Shown one piece after another: positions 15,870-26,359 of a stretch of DNA of 41,952 nt. The translations under genes were made by a program, and so were the position numbers. The DNA comes from Bacillota bacterium (lineage in GTDB: Bacteria > Vulcanimicrobiota > SpSt-956 > JAKJGF01). Below the pieces are notes generated by a model. It saw nothing but the letters and a program-made list of their open reading frames with translations. It did no database searches and was not told the DNA's origin. The stretch spans positions 1 to 41,952 of the forward strand of contig JAKJGF010000010.1 of the NCBI GenBank assembly GCA_022704525.1, read 5' to 3'. Each line of letters begins with the position of its first letter. The stretch's first letter is position 1.

Positions 15870-18467
15870 TTACTCCTTATTTTTAGGTGCACCCTGGATT
15901 TCCATAAAATTTTTTCCATAGCTCTTGGCTTCTTCTCTGGAATTTATAATTTTATCTAACTGGGCATTCTTTATTATAGATAGGATCTGTCCAAAGAAGG
16001 GCCCCGGTTTATAACCCATATCTATAAGATCTTTGCCATTTATAAGAGGTTTGATATTTCTCCATTTTGTAAGATAATTTATTATTCTTCTTCTGGCATT
16101 TTTATTTTTTATCTGGGACATTATATAGAAAAGAAATTCTGTTGACATGGCGGATAATTCCCTGTATATCTCACTGGGAAGAAGTTTTTCATAGGTACCT
16201 AAATTTATACAGGAATTATTTTCATAGGTTAATTTCTGTATTATTTCAGATTTGAATTTAAAATTTTTCGCTATTTTCTTTGTTTCTTCAGGTAATAAAT
16301 TTTTGGTAAAAGCCAGAAAATAAATCAGCCATTCAGTTATTTCTTCATTTATATAGTTTTTGTTACTCAGATTTTTAGAAACTTCATTTAACAGGTCAAG
16401 TATTTCCCTGTTAATTTTTATTTTCGGATGAAGTGTTTTTAATATGCCCAGTTCATCCATTCTTAATATAGAAGATACAGGTCTTTTTTCATTCAGTAGC
16501 ATTATAAGTTCATCTAAGAATCTTTCTCTGGATATCTTATCAAGAATGTTATTACTGACAACTGCAGTCTTTATCAGTCTCTCTGTATGTGGTTCTATGG
16601 TAAAATAGTAACGCTGCTCAAATTTTATGGCCCTGAATATTCTTGTGGGATCATCTATAAAACTCAGGTTGTGAAGTATTCTTATAAGACCACTTTCTAA
16701 ATCCTTTTCTCCTCTGAAGAAGTCTATAATTTGACCGAAATTATCAGAGTTAAGACCTAAAGCCAGGGTATTTATAGTAAAATCCCTTCTGATAAGATCC
16801 TGTTTTATAGAAGAGTATCTTATTTTTGGAAGTGCCCCGGGCTGGGTATAAAATTCTGCTCTGGCAGATGCCACATCTATGCTATATCCTCCGGGTATTA
16901 TTAACTCGGCTGTGCCAAAGGTCGGGTGAATCTTGAGTTCTCCCCCGATAGAAGCTGCCAGTTTTTGCGCATAATTTATGCCATCTCCTTCAACTACCAG
17001 ATCAAGATCGAAGTTTTCTATGCCCAGTAATAGATCCCTTACAAAGCCGCCAACAGCATAAACAGGTATCTTTTCTCTGTCTCCGATTTTACCTGCCTTT
17101 CTCAGAAGTGTCTGTACTATAATGGACAATCTGGTCATATCTTCCAGACGGGTTGGGAACTGATGGGGTGTAAGCAATTTATTGCTGTGAATGGTTCTTA
17201 TGATATCTGTTCTTGTTACGACTCCTACAAGTTTTTTTTCCGATAATATTGGAATTCTTCCTACCTGTTTTTCTACCATTAATTCCTGTAATTTTGATAC
17301 AGCCATATCCGGAGGGGCAGTTACAAAATCACGGGTCATATAAGCTTTTACAGGGGCATGCTGAAGATTGTGTTCTAAAGCTTTACGGAGGTCACCAAGG
17401 GATATTACTCCACAGAGTTCACCTTCCTGTTCTATAATTAATCCACTATGTCCATGCTGTTTTATAATTTCTATTGCTTCACCTACTTTTAAATTACTTT
17501 CTACGGTTTTTACCGGAAAAGACATTATATCCTGGGCCACAAGAGATGGTTTTATATTTTTATTCAATATATCTAACAGTTTTTCTGTTATTTTTTTTAT
17601 ATCTGTTTCTTTAATCATGGCAGAAGCTGCTGCCATATGTCCTCCTCCTTTAAAATATCTGGTAATAAGATTTGCATCAATGGAATAGTTCAGACTTCGG
17701 GCTACTATATATATTTTATTTTTCATTCTTACAATGGTAAAAAATGCATCTTTCCTATCCAGTTCAATCAATTTATATGTAAGAATAGCCAGTTTGGGGA
17801 TATATTTTTCTACTTCTGATGTTGATATGACTATCTGGAGGCCATTGAAATTATATGTTTTTGATGATAAAATGAGTTGATTCAGTAGCTTTCGCTGTTC
17901 CTCTGAAAGAGGTTGATTCATATATTTAGCAGCTATTTCCAACCTTGCTCCTTTAGTCAGTAAGAAAGATACCATATCAACATCCAGATATGTTGTACCT
18001 GGAAATGTAAGGGAACCGGTATCTTCATATATTCCAAGAGCAAAAAGGGTGGCCTCAGTAGGTCTTATAGATATATTTTTATTTTTTATAATCTCTACCA
18101 GGAGAGTGGTAGCGGCACCAACACCTTTGATTACATTTATTGTACCTACTATATCTTCCTGGCTGTAAGGATGATGATCATATATATGAATTTCAATACC
18201 AGGATTATGAAGGATTTTTTTTAGAGGTCCCAGTCTGTCAGGCAATCTGGTATCTACAATTATAAGTTTTGTAATTTCTGCAGGGTTTATCTTTTTAAAT
18301 GAGATTGCTGATGATGTGAGATCTCTGTGAAAGGTCATAAATTTCTTTACATTTACATCAAAGCTTCCTGAAAAAACCAGTTTTGCTTCAGGATAGATTT
18401 TTTTTGCTGCTATCATTGATGCAAAGGTATCAAAATCAGTACAGTTATGACAGGCAATTATTTCCAT
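15870..18467 (-). CDS. DHH phosphoesterase - CBS - tRNA nucleotidyltransferase fusion
   Basis: 865 residues. Residues 1-~310 are a DHH/DHHA1 phosphoesterase (NCTDFDTFAS, DTRLPDRLG, DHHPYSQ, GGGHMAAASA). Two CBS domains, ~312-435, probably sense an adenylyl ligand. From ~455 a class II polymerase-beta nucleotidyltransferase follows: VGGFVRDLLLG, metal-binding DLDLVVEG, RRDFTINTLAL, then FIDDPTRIFRAIKFEQRY and a helical RNA-binding tail. This architecture is known in bacteria that split CCA addition to tRNA ends between two enzymes, so the enzyme may add CC, A, or all of CCA; the sequence alone does not decide. It heads the minus-strand run containing the M50 and scp genes. No strong ribosome site precedes the ATG. 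Confidence 0.93.
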   Translation of the reverse strand: MEIIACHNCTDFDTFASMIAAKKIYPEAKLVFSGSFDVNVKKFMTFHRDLTSSAISFKKINPAEITKLIIVDTRLPDRLGPLKKILHNPGIEIHIYDHHPYSQEDIVGTINVIKGVGAATTLLVEIIKNKNISIRPTEATLFALGIYEDTGSLTFPGTTYLDVDMVSFLLTKGARLEIAAKYMNQPLSEEQRKLLNQLILSSKTYNFNGLQIVISTSEVEKYIPKLAILTYKLIELDRKDAFFTIVRMKNKIYIVARSLNYSIDANLITRYFKGGGHMAAASAMIKETDIKKITEKLLDILNKNIKPSLVAQDIMSFPVKTVESNLKVGEAIEIIKQHGHSGLIIEQEGELCGVISLGDLRKALEHNLQHAPVKAYMTRDFVTAPPDMAVSKLQELMVEKQVGRIPILSEKKLVGVVTRTDIIRTIHSNKLLTPHQFPTRLEDMTRLSIIVQTLLRKAGKIGDREKIPVYAVGGFVRDLLLGIENFDLDLVVEGDGINYAQKLAASIGGELKIHPTFGTAELIIPGGYSIDVASARAEFYTQPGALPKIRYSSIKQDLIRRDFTINTLALGLNSDNFGQIIDFFRGEKDLESGLIRILHNLSFIDDPTRIFRAIKFEQRYYFTIEPHTERLIKTAVVSNNILDKISRERFLDELIMLLNEKRPVSSILRMDELGILKTLHPKIKINREILDLLNEVSKNLSNKNYINEEITEWLIYFLAFTKNLLPEETKKIAKNFKFKSEIIQKLTYENNSCINLGTYEKLLPSEIYRELSAMSTEFLFYIMSQIKNKNARRRIINYLTKWRNIKPLINGKDLIDMGYKPGPFFGQILSIIKNAQLDKIINSREEAKSYGKNFMEIQGAPKNKE

Positions 18468-18522
18468 AATTCATAAATAAATCTTAATTTTTAAATTACA
18501 TATTTTATATAAAAATTTAGTT

Positions 18523-18612
18523 CGTGAAAAGTAAAAGGTGAAAAGAAATAATTTTAATTGATTACTGCTTTGCAGGGACTTCGTTTCACATTTCACGTTT
18601 TACGTTTCACGT
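18523..18612. repeat. Heptamer arrays as an imperfect inverted repeat
   Basis: The left arm (18523-18547) is built of GTGAAAA/GTAAAAG-type 7-mers. The right arm (18581-18612) is TTTCACG-type 7-mers. The right arm's reverse complement aligns with the left arm at most positions (CGTGAAA, GTAAAA and GTGAAA blocks). About 33 bases lie between. It sits in a divergent gap between two large genes and could form a long hairpin or be a miniature mobile remnant. Confidence 0.65.
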
Positions 18613-18750
18613 TAATTATACAGCTTAAAAATTATTTTAGCAACAGATTTATCCGACGTGGGTTTCTTTTTATATATTCTTATGTTATAATAATCTGAAT
18701 ATTTTTTTTTACAGGAAGGTAGAAGGCTTTAAAGAGAGAAAATAATTTTT

Positions 18751-21700
18751 ATGAGTACAGAGCAAAAAATATTCCGTTATTATCCATATCCTATAGCATT
18801 AACTTTTAAGAATTTAGTAGGTTTATCTAATAGTGATGATACTATTGAACTTAAACATAATACCATAGGGTATCTTATTGAAGTAATAATAAAATATCTT
18901 GCTGCTATAGTAATAAGTGAATACAGTATGGAGAAGCTCAAGAGTAAGGATATAGATAAGCTTCTCTCTAATGTTATTCTCCGTTCCTCTATTCTGGATC
19001 AGTGGAATAGTATTTTAAAAAAGATATTAAAATTGTACAGGGAACATGATAAAAAACATCTGGTATCCGAACTGGCCGGTGCTTACTTTGATAAGAAGAA
19101 AGAAGATTATGCTCATATAACAAAGGCATACAAAGAGCTCAGGTCTATTTTGAAAGAAGAAGGAAGAGATGTAACACAGATATCCCTTAATGATTTTATA
19201 CCTAGACTTCTTAAGTATCACTTTACTTTCTGGGAAAGTAAATATGCCAAATTAACAAAAAAACAGCTCAAAGAACGTGTTATGTTGTTAGAACCAGCTA
19301 TTGAAGAAATTCTTCTCAGTCTTAGTTTCCTGGGTAGTTATAAACTGGTTTATGTATTTTCTGAAGATGACTCGGGCGTACAGAAACAATATGATATTCA
19401 AATTTATATGGGTGCCGCTCCTAAAGAACATATTGTTCAAAGTATTCGCTCTTCAAAGGAACTGGAGTTAAACAGGTTATATTTATGTAGCTATAATAAG
19501 TTAATACCAGCTCTGGATCTTTATCCTTTTTTTGTGATGGAATATTGTGGGGATTGTAAAACAGGTCAGATTTTTGCACTTAAAGATAATGAGAATGGAG
19601 TGCTTCGTTATTTTAGTTCCCACTGTGGACATGGATTTACTCCTTTTAACTATTTGAAGGACTTCAAATGTCAATTCGGGATGGCAGAAGATGAACTTGA
19701 TGAAGAAGAAATTTCCGGAAAGATAAAAGATATCAAGAGTAAAGAAGATGTAATATTACCGCAGCAGAGTACTTCTATATACGAAATGATGATTGAAATG
19801 TCTCTCATAGATGGTCCTCTTTCTCATGAGGAAATAGAGAAACTTGAGCTAATTAGAAATAAATTTAATATAAAGCAGGAAAAAGCCAGGCAGATTTTTA
19901 AATCCGTAGAGACCAGGGTATTCGAAGTTATAAGTGAAGTAAAAGAAGGCTATCTGGAGCAGATAAGACTTTCTACTGATGTAACTTTGAGAGACCTGGT
20001 GTATAAACAGTATCCTTATCCCATTGCTCATTCTTACTGGCAACTTAATTATCAATCTTCCGGTGAACTCAGAACACTACTTCTTCGTATCTGCAGTCTT
20101 CTTGAGATTATTATAAAGTTTTTCTCTTCTATTGTAGTATCTCAATATATAAGAGATAGTATAGATGATGTGAATGTAAATTTACATCTTGAAAAGCTTG
20201 TAGAACCAGGTCTGGAGGAATGGCTTGTTTTTCTGGAAGATATACTTAAGCTTTATAATAAAAAAGATGAGAAATTAATTATTGGAGAGCTTTATAATTT
20301 TTATTTTTCAAAACGTCCCGAGTGGAATTCAGGTTTAAAAGCATATAAAGCAATAAGTGAGAATGAATTTTTCCTCTTCAAAGGTGATACTGAATTAGAA
20401 GAATTATCAATAGCAGAATTTTTTAAACTGGTGCCGGATTTTGTAGAAACTGTTATGAACTTTGAAGAAGAATTAAGTATAAATCAAATTAAAGAATTCA
20501 TCAACATGTTTGTTCCTGTTATTGATGATATAATGTCCAATCTTAAATTTCTTATAGCATATAAATTATTTTATGTGAAAAAAGCTGCCTATCAAAAAGG
20601 AAAGGTTCGCCATGAAATTATTGATTGTATGGGTGCTATGAGCCTTGATGAAACAGAATATTTTGATGATACTTTATATACTCAGGAAAAAGTTTATCTG
20701 AGTTCTTCTGTAGATAAAAGTTTTCCTGTTTTAAATCTCAGCCCCTTCTGGTTTATTAAAGATTATCCTTCAGTTTTAATGAATCAGCTGTTTTTCTTTT
20801 CCAGAGTTACAGGAGATGGTTCATTGGAATATTCTAACTATAATGGAGAAGATAATTTTACCTCTCAGGATAATTCAAAAGACTTAATAAAAGCTTTTCG
20901 GAAATTTACATCAGAGAAAAAAGTCAATCTTGTTATAAAACTTCTTGACTGGCAAAAAGAAAAACGTAAAAAAGATCTTAAGAAAAGTAATAGATCTCTT
21001 TCTATAAGGCGTGGGGTGACTGAGGAAAGTAAAAAAATACATGAAGACGCAAAGAAAGCCTCTGAGAATAAAAAGCAAAGCAGAAATACATACAGATATG
21101 CTCTGGAGACTGCCTGGAGTGATGGTATTTTAAGTGATGATGAGAGAGTCTATCTTGATGAATTGAGCAGGATACTTTCTTTGTCTTCTTCAGATATTAA
21201 GTTAATTGAAGATTCAACCAGAGCGAAATTTGCTGAAAAAATAGATCGTATTGTACCTAAGGATCAGGATGAATTATTGCAAAATCTTGCTTTTCTTGAG
21301 GAAGAACATCAACTGCTTTTAAAAACTCTGGAAGAAAGAAGACAGAAGATAAAAAACCTTGAGAAAAAACTTAAAACTTTTGAAAATGAAAGAGATATTC
21401 TGATAGATAATGCTGAAAAATTTGAAGCAGAAATGCTGGAAAAAGATAGAGAAAGTTCAAAATTAAAGAAGTTAGTTAAAGAATTTAAAATTAAGCTGGA
21501 TTCAGCTGGCAAGCAAGTCGAACAGGGTGAAGCTCTGAAAGATATCAGGGATAATCTGGAAAAATTGCAGAAAGAAAAAGAACAGGGAGATAAAGAAAAT
21601 CAGGAACTTAAAGAGGAACTTTTAAGTTCCTCAAAAGAATTGAGTAAACTTCAAAGTGAAATCTCTCAGTCCAGAAAGAAGAATTCTCTTTTAGAGGAAA

Positions 21701-24700
21701 ATATAAAAAAACTTCAATATAAACTAAAACAGGTCCATAGTGGTAATTTAAGCCATATGGAAGCTTTGAAAACTCTGGAAGCAGATAAAGAAACAGAAAT
21801 TGGTATATTGAACAATGAACTATCAGATAGTAAAAACCGAAATATTGAACTTGAAAAAGAAATAAAAACTCTATCTAAAAATAATTCTTCCCTTGTTAAA
21901 GTTGTTCAGGATCTTACAAAAAAAGTTGAAGAGGGAAAGAAGGTTTTACTCAGAGTCCGTGAATTAGAGGAAATTTCTGAGAAACTAAAAGAATCTGAAG
22001 AGTACAGTGAAAAGCAGAGCAATGAATTAAGTGAAATTAAAAAACAATTGACAGATTTGATGAAGAATAAAAATGAACTGGAAAAGAATCTTGTTGCTGT
22101 AAATAAAAATAAGGATGCCCTCCTTAAGGTTGTGCAGATGCTTAAGAGCAAGTTAGATGATTCAAAGAAGATCTTAGCCAGGGTTAAAGATTTTGATAAT
22201 ATTAAATCCAGATTAGAAGAAGTTGAACAACAGAATAAAGAACTTTTGAACATGAAGGAAACCAGAGAATCTGAATACATAAATCTTGTTCATGACCTTG
22301 ATAGAATAAATTCTGAAGCTGTCCATATGAAGGCCAGGTTAGAAGAAGCTGAACAACAGAATAGATCACTTATGGAGATTAAAGAGGCAAGAGAGGCCGA
22401 ATATATGAACCTTGTTCAGGAGCTTGACAGGGTTAGTTCAGAGACTTTATCTATCAGAAAAGATTTTCATTCAAGTAAGGATGAAAGGGAAACTTTACTA
22501 AAGCTGGTTAATGATTTAAGGGAGAAGCTGGTTCAATCTGATAAAATAACAGATGATTTACAGAATAAGATTGAATGGTATGAAAAAGAAAAGATAGAAT
22601 TATCTAATAGTAATGAAAAACAATCTCAGAAGATCAAACAGTTATTTGATGATAAGAAGATTTTGCAAACTAATATAGCAGAGCTTAATAAAGAAAAGAT
22701 AAGTCTGGAAGCTAAATTTGAAAAGCTTCTTAAGGAATTTGCCTCAACCAAGCAATTTATTATTCAAAATAAGAATAAAGTACTTGAATATGAGACTCTG
22801 GAGCTTGAATTGAATAAGTTAAGGGCAGAGCAGGATGATTATCTTGCTGAACGTAAGGTTTTTGAAGAGGAAAAGACAGAATTAGAACTTAAAATTTCAG
22901 AATTAGAAAAACAGAAAGAAGCTCTGGAATTAATGAAAGAGACTTTTGAAGAACAACTTATGTCATCTGAAGAGAAATTAGTTCAGACAAAATATGTGGC
23001 AGATGAGCATGATAAACTGGTTCAGAAGATGAGAGAGATTGAGAGGGAAAAACAGGAATTAATAAGAAATAATGAAAAACAGAAAAATACAATTATAGAT
23101 CTTATTAAAAAGACAAGCAGTCTTACAGAAGAACATAAAAAGTTGACCATGGAAATACAGTCTCTTGAAATGGAAAAAGACGAAATATTGAGCTTTAATC
23201 AGGAACTGAAGGAGCGCCAGAAGATAGCAGAATCAGGTCTGGCTTCTGTTGATAAGGAAGTATTGGAGATAAAGGAAAATAATTTAAAACTTACGAGAGA
23301 TGTAGAATTAAAAGTAGTTAAGATTCAGGAAATGAAAGAAGAAATAGAGAAAGTTAAAGAACTGGGTGGTGGCTTTGAACGTTTAAGTAAAGAAAGAGAA
23401 AAAGAAATACAGATTCTTAAGGAAAATAATTCCAGACTTATGCAGGCTCTGGAAGGGAAAAAGCTTAATATCCAGGAGTTAGAGGTAAAGTTTAAAGAAT
23501 TCACTGAAAATATTGAACGTTTAACTCAGGAGAAACAGAAATATGAGATTGAAATAAATAAAGTTAATAGTGAGCTTGCATCTGCCCGCCTTAAAATTGA
23601 CGAATTAGCCATTTCTATGTCTGAAGTTCCCTCCATACCGCCTGATTTTATATCTGAAAAAGAAGGACTTCTTTCTCAGATTGAAACACAGAAGGATGAG
23701 CTGAAAAAACTTAAACAGGATATTTCAAAACGTGAGGAAGAGTTAAATTCTTTAGAAAATGATAGAGCTAATTATCAAAAAGAAAGATCAAAATTGCTTA
23801 TGCTTTTGAAGAGTTTAAAAGGTAAACTCTCAGAAAGAAATAAGGAAATTGAGGAAATTCAGAATAAAGTTATGCCCGGCTTTACACCGGATGATAATCT
23901 TAAGAAAAAGATTAAAAAATTGGAAGCAGAAAAAATTGAACTTGAAACATTAAATTTAGAATTAAAAAAAGAGAAAGATGGAATAATAGATAAATTAGAA
24001 AAAGAACTTTGTAATCTGAACACTGTTCTGGAAGATAAAAAGACTGAATTAGACCTGACAACCTCTACCAGAGATAATGAATTGAAAAAGTTAGCAGAAG
24101 TGGAGACGGAAAAAAATAAGCTAGAGGTTTTAAATGCTGATCTGATAAAAGAGAAAGACAGAATTGTATCTGAACTGGAAGGTGAAGTTCGTAATCTGAA
24201 AGTTACTCTGGAAGATAAGAATTCTGAAATCGATAGATTAACTAAAGTTAAACTCTATGAGCTGGAGATAAAAATAGATAAACTGGAAATTGAGAAAGCT
24301 GAATTTGAGGTTATGACGTTAGATTTGAAGAGAGAGAAAGAAAGAATAGTAAGTGAACTGGAAGGAGAACTCAGTAATCTGAGATCACTGCTGGAAGATA
24401 AAAAGATTGAATTAATTAACCTGGAAGGAAGTATAAAAAGAGAACCTCATGAAGTGGATAAACTTGTTTTGGAGAAAAATGCTCTTGAAAAATCCTGGAG
24501 TGACCTGAAACAGGCAGAAGAACAAAATCTGCAGGAACTTCAGGAAGAATGGGCAAAACTTGCTGAGGGAAAAGAACTCCTGGAAATTGAAAAATCTTCT
24601 CTTGCAAGGGATAAAGAATTAATAAAGACCATTGATATTGATACACTTGAGGCGGAAAAAAGAGAACTTGAATCTGCCTGGCTGGAATTATCTGAAGAGA

Positions 24701-26328
24701 GGGAAAAATTAAATGCCCTGTCTGAAGAACTTGAAGAGCAACGACTTTCAGTTGTGAAAGACGCTGCTAGCACTTCTCAGTCAGATTCTCAAATTAAAGA
24801 AGTCAGATTAGAACTGGATAAGGAATGGCAAAGACTTGAGGAAGAAAAAAGAAAGTTGGAAGATGAACAGAAGGTTTTAGAACAGGAAAGGATTCTTCTT
24901 CAGGAAGAACATAATAAGATATTAAAGAGTGAAGCTGCATTTTACGAGAAAGATGATATTCCTCCTATTTGTCATGACAGGGATACATTAATTTTGAACA
25001 AGCATGAAGTAGAAGAATATATGTTAAAGAATTTACCTCAGGAAGCACTGGAGTCCTATAAAAAATTTATGAGTGAAATACCTTCATCTTCTCTTCCTTT
25101 ATCAAAACAGGTGGAACAGAAAAAAAGAGGGTTATTTTCCAGATTGAGACGTTCTGGGAAAACTGAGGAAAAAGTTATCCGGAAAAATGATGAGATAAAA
25201 GAAGTTGTAGCTAAAAATATTAATATACCTGATGATATATCAGTTGACTTTTTTACAGAAGATTGGCCTATGTTTATGGGAGGACTGACTCATGATGGAT
25301 TTAACGACAAAGAGATAGAGTTAATGCCTCCCCTTGAGATTAGATGGACCTTTAGTTCCAATAGTCCTATAAATGCCTCTCCCTCTGTTTATAAAGGGAA
25401 TTGTTATTTTGGTGCCATTGATGGTAAATTATATTCTGTCAGACTGGAGGAAGGTCACAAAAATTGGGAGTTCAAATCTAAGGGCAGTATAACATCCACT
25501 CCTGCTGTTGCGAAAGACTGGATTTTTTTCTGTTCCCAGGATAAGGTCTATGCCCTTGACAGAGAGACAGGTGGTTGTATATGGTCATTTAGTGTGGATT
25601 CGGTAGTTAATAATTCACCATCTGTAGCTTATGGTCTCATATATTTCGGTTCTACAGATGGTAGATTTTATGCTATAAAAGCATCAACTGGAGAGAAAGT
25701 ATGGGAATATAAGGCAAAAGCAAACGCTGATTATTCTTCCGCTGTTTGTGAAGGTTTAGTATATGGCTGTTCTAAAAATGAGAGAATATTTGCTCTTGAT
25801 GCTAAAACAGGTCAAAAAGTATGGGAAACTAATATTGGATCCTCCTTTAAGGCATCACCTGCTATATATCAGGATACTATTTTACTGGCATGTGAAAATT
25901 GTAAGCTCTATTCTTTAAATTCAAAAACTGGATGTATTGTATGGGAATTTATAGCAGAAGATGTATTACTGTCTTCCCCTGCTGTTGGAGATGGAATTGC
26001 CTATCTCTTAGCTGGAGGCAGATATCTTTATAGTCTCGATATGGCTAAAGGTACAAAAAAAAGTGATTATTTTATAGATAGTTCTTCTGTATCTTCACCT
26101 GTTTATGCCAATGGTACTCTCTATCTGGGATCTACAGATGGTAAATTATATTCTATAGAACTTGATATAGAGAAGAATTTCTTACAAAGAGATAGAGAAA
26201 GTATTACACATTATATTCTTGTTATTGAAGGAGAAGCTGTATCTTCCCCTGCTGTTGCCTCCGGTTATGTTCTGGTAGGGACAAAGAAAGGCTTCCTTTA
26301 TTGCTGCTCTTCTGGAAGGGAAGAGTAG
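18751..26328 (+). CDS. Giant coiled-coil protein, TerB-like segments and PQQ propeller
   Basis: 2525 residues with no signal peptide or membrane helix, so probably cytoplasmic. Residues ~5-320 and ~418-690 are two diverged copies of one module (YPYPIA start, helical LLEIIIKF segment, MGA..., LYPFFVMEYCGDC or LSPFWFIKDY). The Cys pair and later CGHGF are kept only in copy one. Each copy is followed by a TerB-like acidic helix segment (SLIDGPLSHEE at ~350; AWSDGILSDDE at ~785). Residues ~830-2065 are nearly continuous Glu/Lys/Leu coiled coil with some internal repeats (for example REAEYMNLVQELDRV). From ~2172 a seven- or eight-bladed PQQ-like propeller follows (WPMFMGG, then SSPAV...LYSLD...TG). 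A TATAAT-like -10 at 18686 is present without a clear -35. It resembles a filament or scaffold with a sensor propeller; function unknown. Confidence 0.9.
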   Translation: MSTEQKIFRYYPYPIALTFKNLVGLSNSDDTIELKHNTIGYLIEVIIKYLAAIVISEYSMEKLKSKDIDKLLSNVILRSSILDQWNSILKKILKLYREHDKKHLVSELAGAYFDKKKEDYAHITKAYKELRSILKEEGRDVTQISLNDFIPRLLKYHFTFWESKYAKLTKKQLKERVMLLEPAIEEILLSLSFLGSYKLVYVFSEDDSGVQKQYDIQIYMGAAPKEHIVQSIRSSKELELNRLYLCSYNKLIPALDLYPFFVMEYCGDCKTGQIFALKDNENGVLRYFSSHCGHGFTPFNYLKDFKCQFGMAEDELDEEEISGKIKDIKSKEDVILPQQSTSIYEMMIEMSLIDGPLSHEEIEKLELIRNKFNIKQEKARQIFKSVETRVFEVISEVKEGYLEQIRLSTDVTLRDLVYKQYPYPIAHSYWQLNYQSSGELRTLLLRICSLLEIIIKFFSSIVVSQYIRDSIDDVNVNLHLEKLVEPGLEEWLVFLEDILKLYNKKDEKLIIGELYNFYFSKRPEWNSGLKAYKAISENEFFLFKGDTELEELSIAEFFKLVPDFVETVMNFEEELSINQIKEFINMFVPVIDDIMSNLKFLIAYKLFYVKKAAYQKGKVRHEIIDCMGAMSLDETEYFDDTLYTQEKVYLSSSVDKSFPVLNLSPFWFIKDYPSVLMNQLFFFSRVTGDGSLEYSNYNGEDNFTSQDNSKDLIKAFRKFTSEKKVNLVIKLLDWQKEKRKKDLKKSNRSLSIRRGVTEESKKIHEDAKKASENKKQSRNTYRYALETAWSDGILSDDERVYLDELSRILSLSSSDIKLIEDSTRAKFAEKIDRIVPKDQDELLQNLAFLEEEHQLLLKTLEERRQKIKNLEKKLKTFENERDILIDNAEKFEAEMLEKDRESSKLKKLVKEFKIKLDSAGKQVEQGEALKDIRDNLEKLQKEKEQGDKENQELKEELLSSSKELSKLQSEISQSRKKNSLLEENIKKLQYKLKQVHSGNLSHMEALKTLEADKETEIGILNNELSDSKNRNIELEKEIKTLSKNNSSLVKVVQDLTKKVEEGKKVLLRVRELEEISEKLKESEEYSEKQSNELSEIKKQLTDLMKNKNELEKNLVAVNKNKDALLKVVQMLKSKLDDSKKILARVKDFDNIKSRLEEVEQQNKELLNMKETRESEYINLVHDLDRINSEAVHMKARLEEAEQQNRSLMEIKEAREAEYMNLVQELDRVSSETLSIRKDFHSSKDERETLLKLVNDLREKLVQSDKITDDLQNKIEWYEKEKIELSNSNEKQSQKIKQLFDDKKILQTNIAELNKEKISLEAKFEKLLKEFASTKQFIIQNKNKVLEYETLELELNKLRAEQDDYLAERKVFEEEKTELELKISELEKQKEALELMKETFEEQLMSSEEKLVQTKYVADEHDKLVQKMREIEREKQELIRNNEKQKNTIIDLIKKTSSLTEEHKKLTMEIQSLEMEKDEILSFNQELKERQKIAESGLASVDKEVLEIKENNLKLTRDVELKVVKIQEMKEEIEKVKELGGGFERLSKEREKEIQILKENNSRLMQALEGKKLNIQELEVKFKEFTENIERLTQEKQKYEIEINKVNSELASARLKIDELAISMSEVPSIPPDFISEKEGLLSQIETQKDELKKLKQDISKREEELNSLENDRANYQKERSKLLMLLKSLKGKLSERNKEIEEIQNKVMPGFTPDDNLKKKIKKLEAEKIELETLNLELKKEKDGIIDKLEKELCNLNTVLEDKKTELDLTTSTRDNELKKLAEVETEKNKLEVLNADLIKEKDRIVSELEGEVRNLKVTLEDKNSEIDRLTKVKLYELEIKIDKLEIEKAEFEVMTLDLKREKERIVSELEGELSNLRSLLEDKKIELINLEGSIKREPHEVDKLVLEKNALEKSWSDLKQAEEQNLQELQEEWAKLAEGKELLEIEKSSLARDKELIKTIDIDTLEAEKRELESAWLELSEEREKLNALSEELEEQRLSVVKDAASTSQSDSQIKEVRLELDKEWQRLEEEKRKLEDEQKVLEQERILLQEEHNKILKSEAAFYEKDDIPPICHDRDTLILNKHEVEEYMLKNLPQEALESYKKFMSEIPSSSLPLSKQVEQKKRGLFSRLRRSGKTEEKVIRKNDEIKEVVAKNINIPDDISVDFFTEDWPMFMGGLTHDGFNDKEIELMPPLEIRWTFSSNSPINASPSVYKGNCYFGAIDGKLYSVRLEEGHKNWEFKSKGSITSTPAVAKDWIFFCSQDKVYALDRETGGCIWSFSVDSVVNNSPSVAYGLIYFGSTDGRFYAIKASTGEKVWEYKAKANADYSSAVCEGLVYGCSKNERIFALDAKTGQKVWETNIGSSFKASPAIYQDTILLACENCKLYSLNSKTGCIVWEFIAEDVLLSSPAVGDGIAYLLAGGRYLYSLDMAKGTKKSDYFIDSSSVSSPVYANGTLYLGSTDGKLYSIELDIEKNFLQRDRESITHYILVIEGEAVSSPAVASGYVLVGTKKGFLYCCSSGREE

Positions 26329-26332
26329 AGAC

Positions 26333-26359
26333 GTGATGGAGAAAGCCATTACGCATCAC
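26333..26359. terminator. Possible bidirectional hairpin between convergent genes
   Basis: GTGATG (26333-26338) pairs with CATCAC (26354-26359), and ATGG/CCAT lies inside. It fills the 27-bp gap and covers the stop codon of the minus-strand gene. The arms have the same GTGATGG/CATCAC words as the heptamer repeats. No T-run is seen on either side. Confidence 0.3.
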
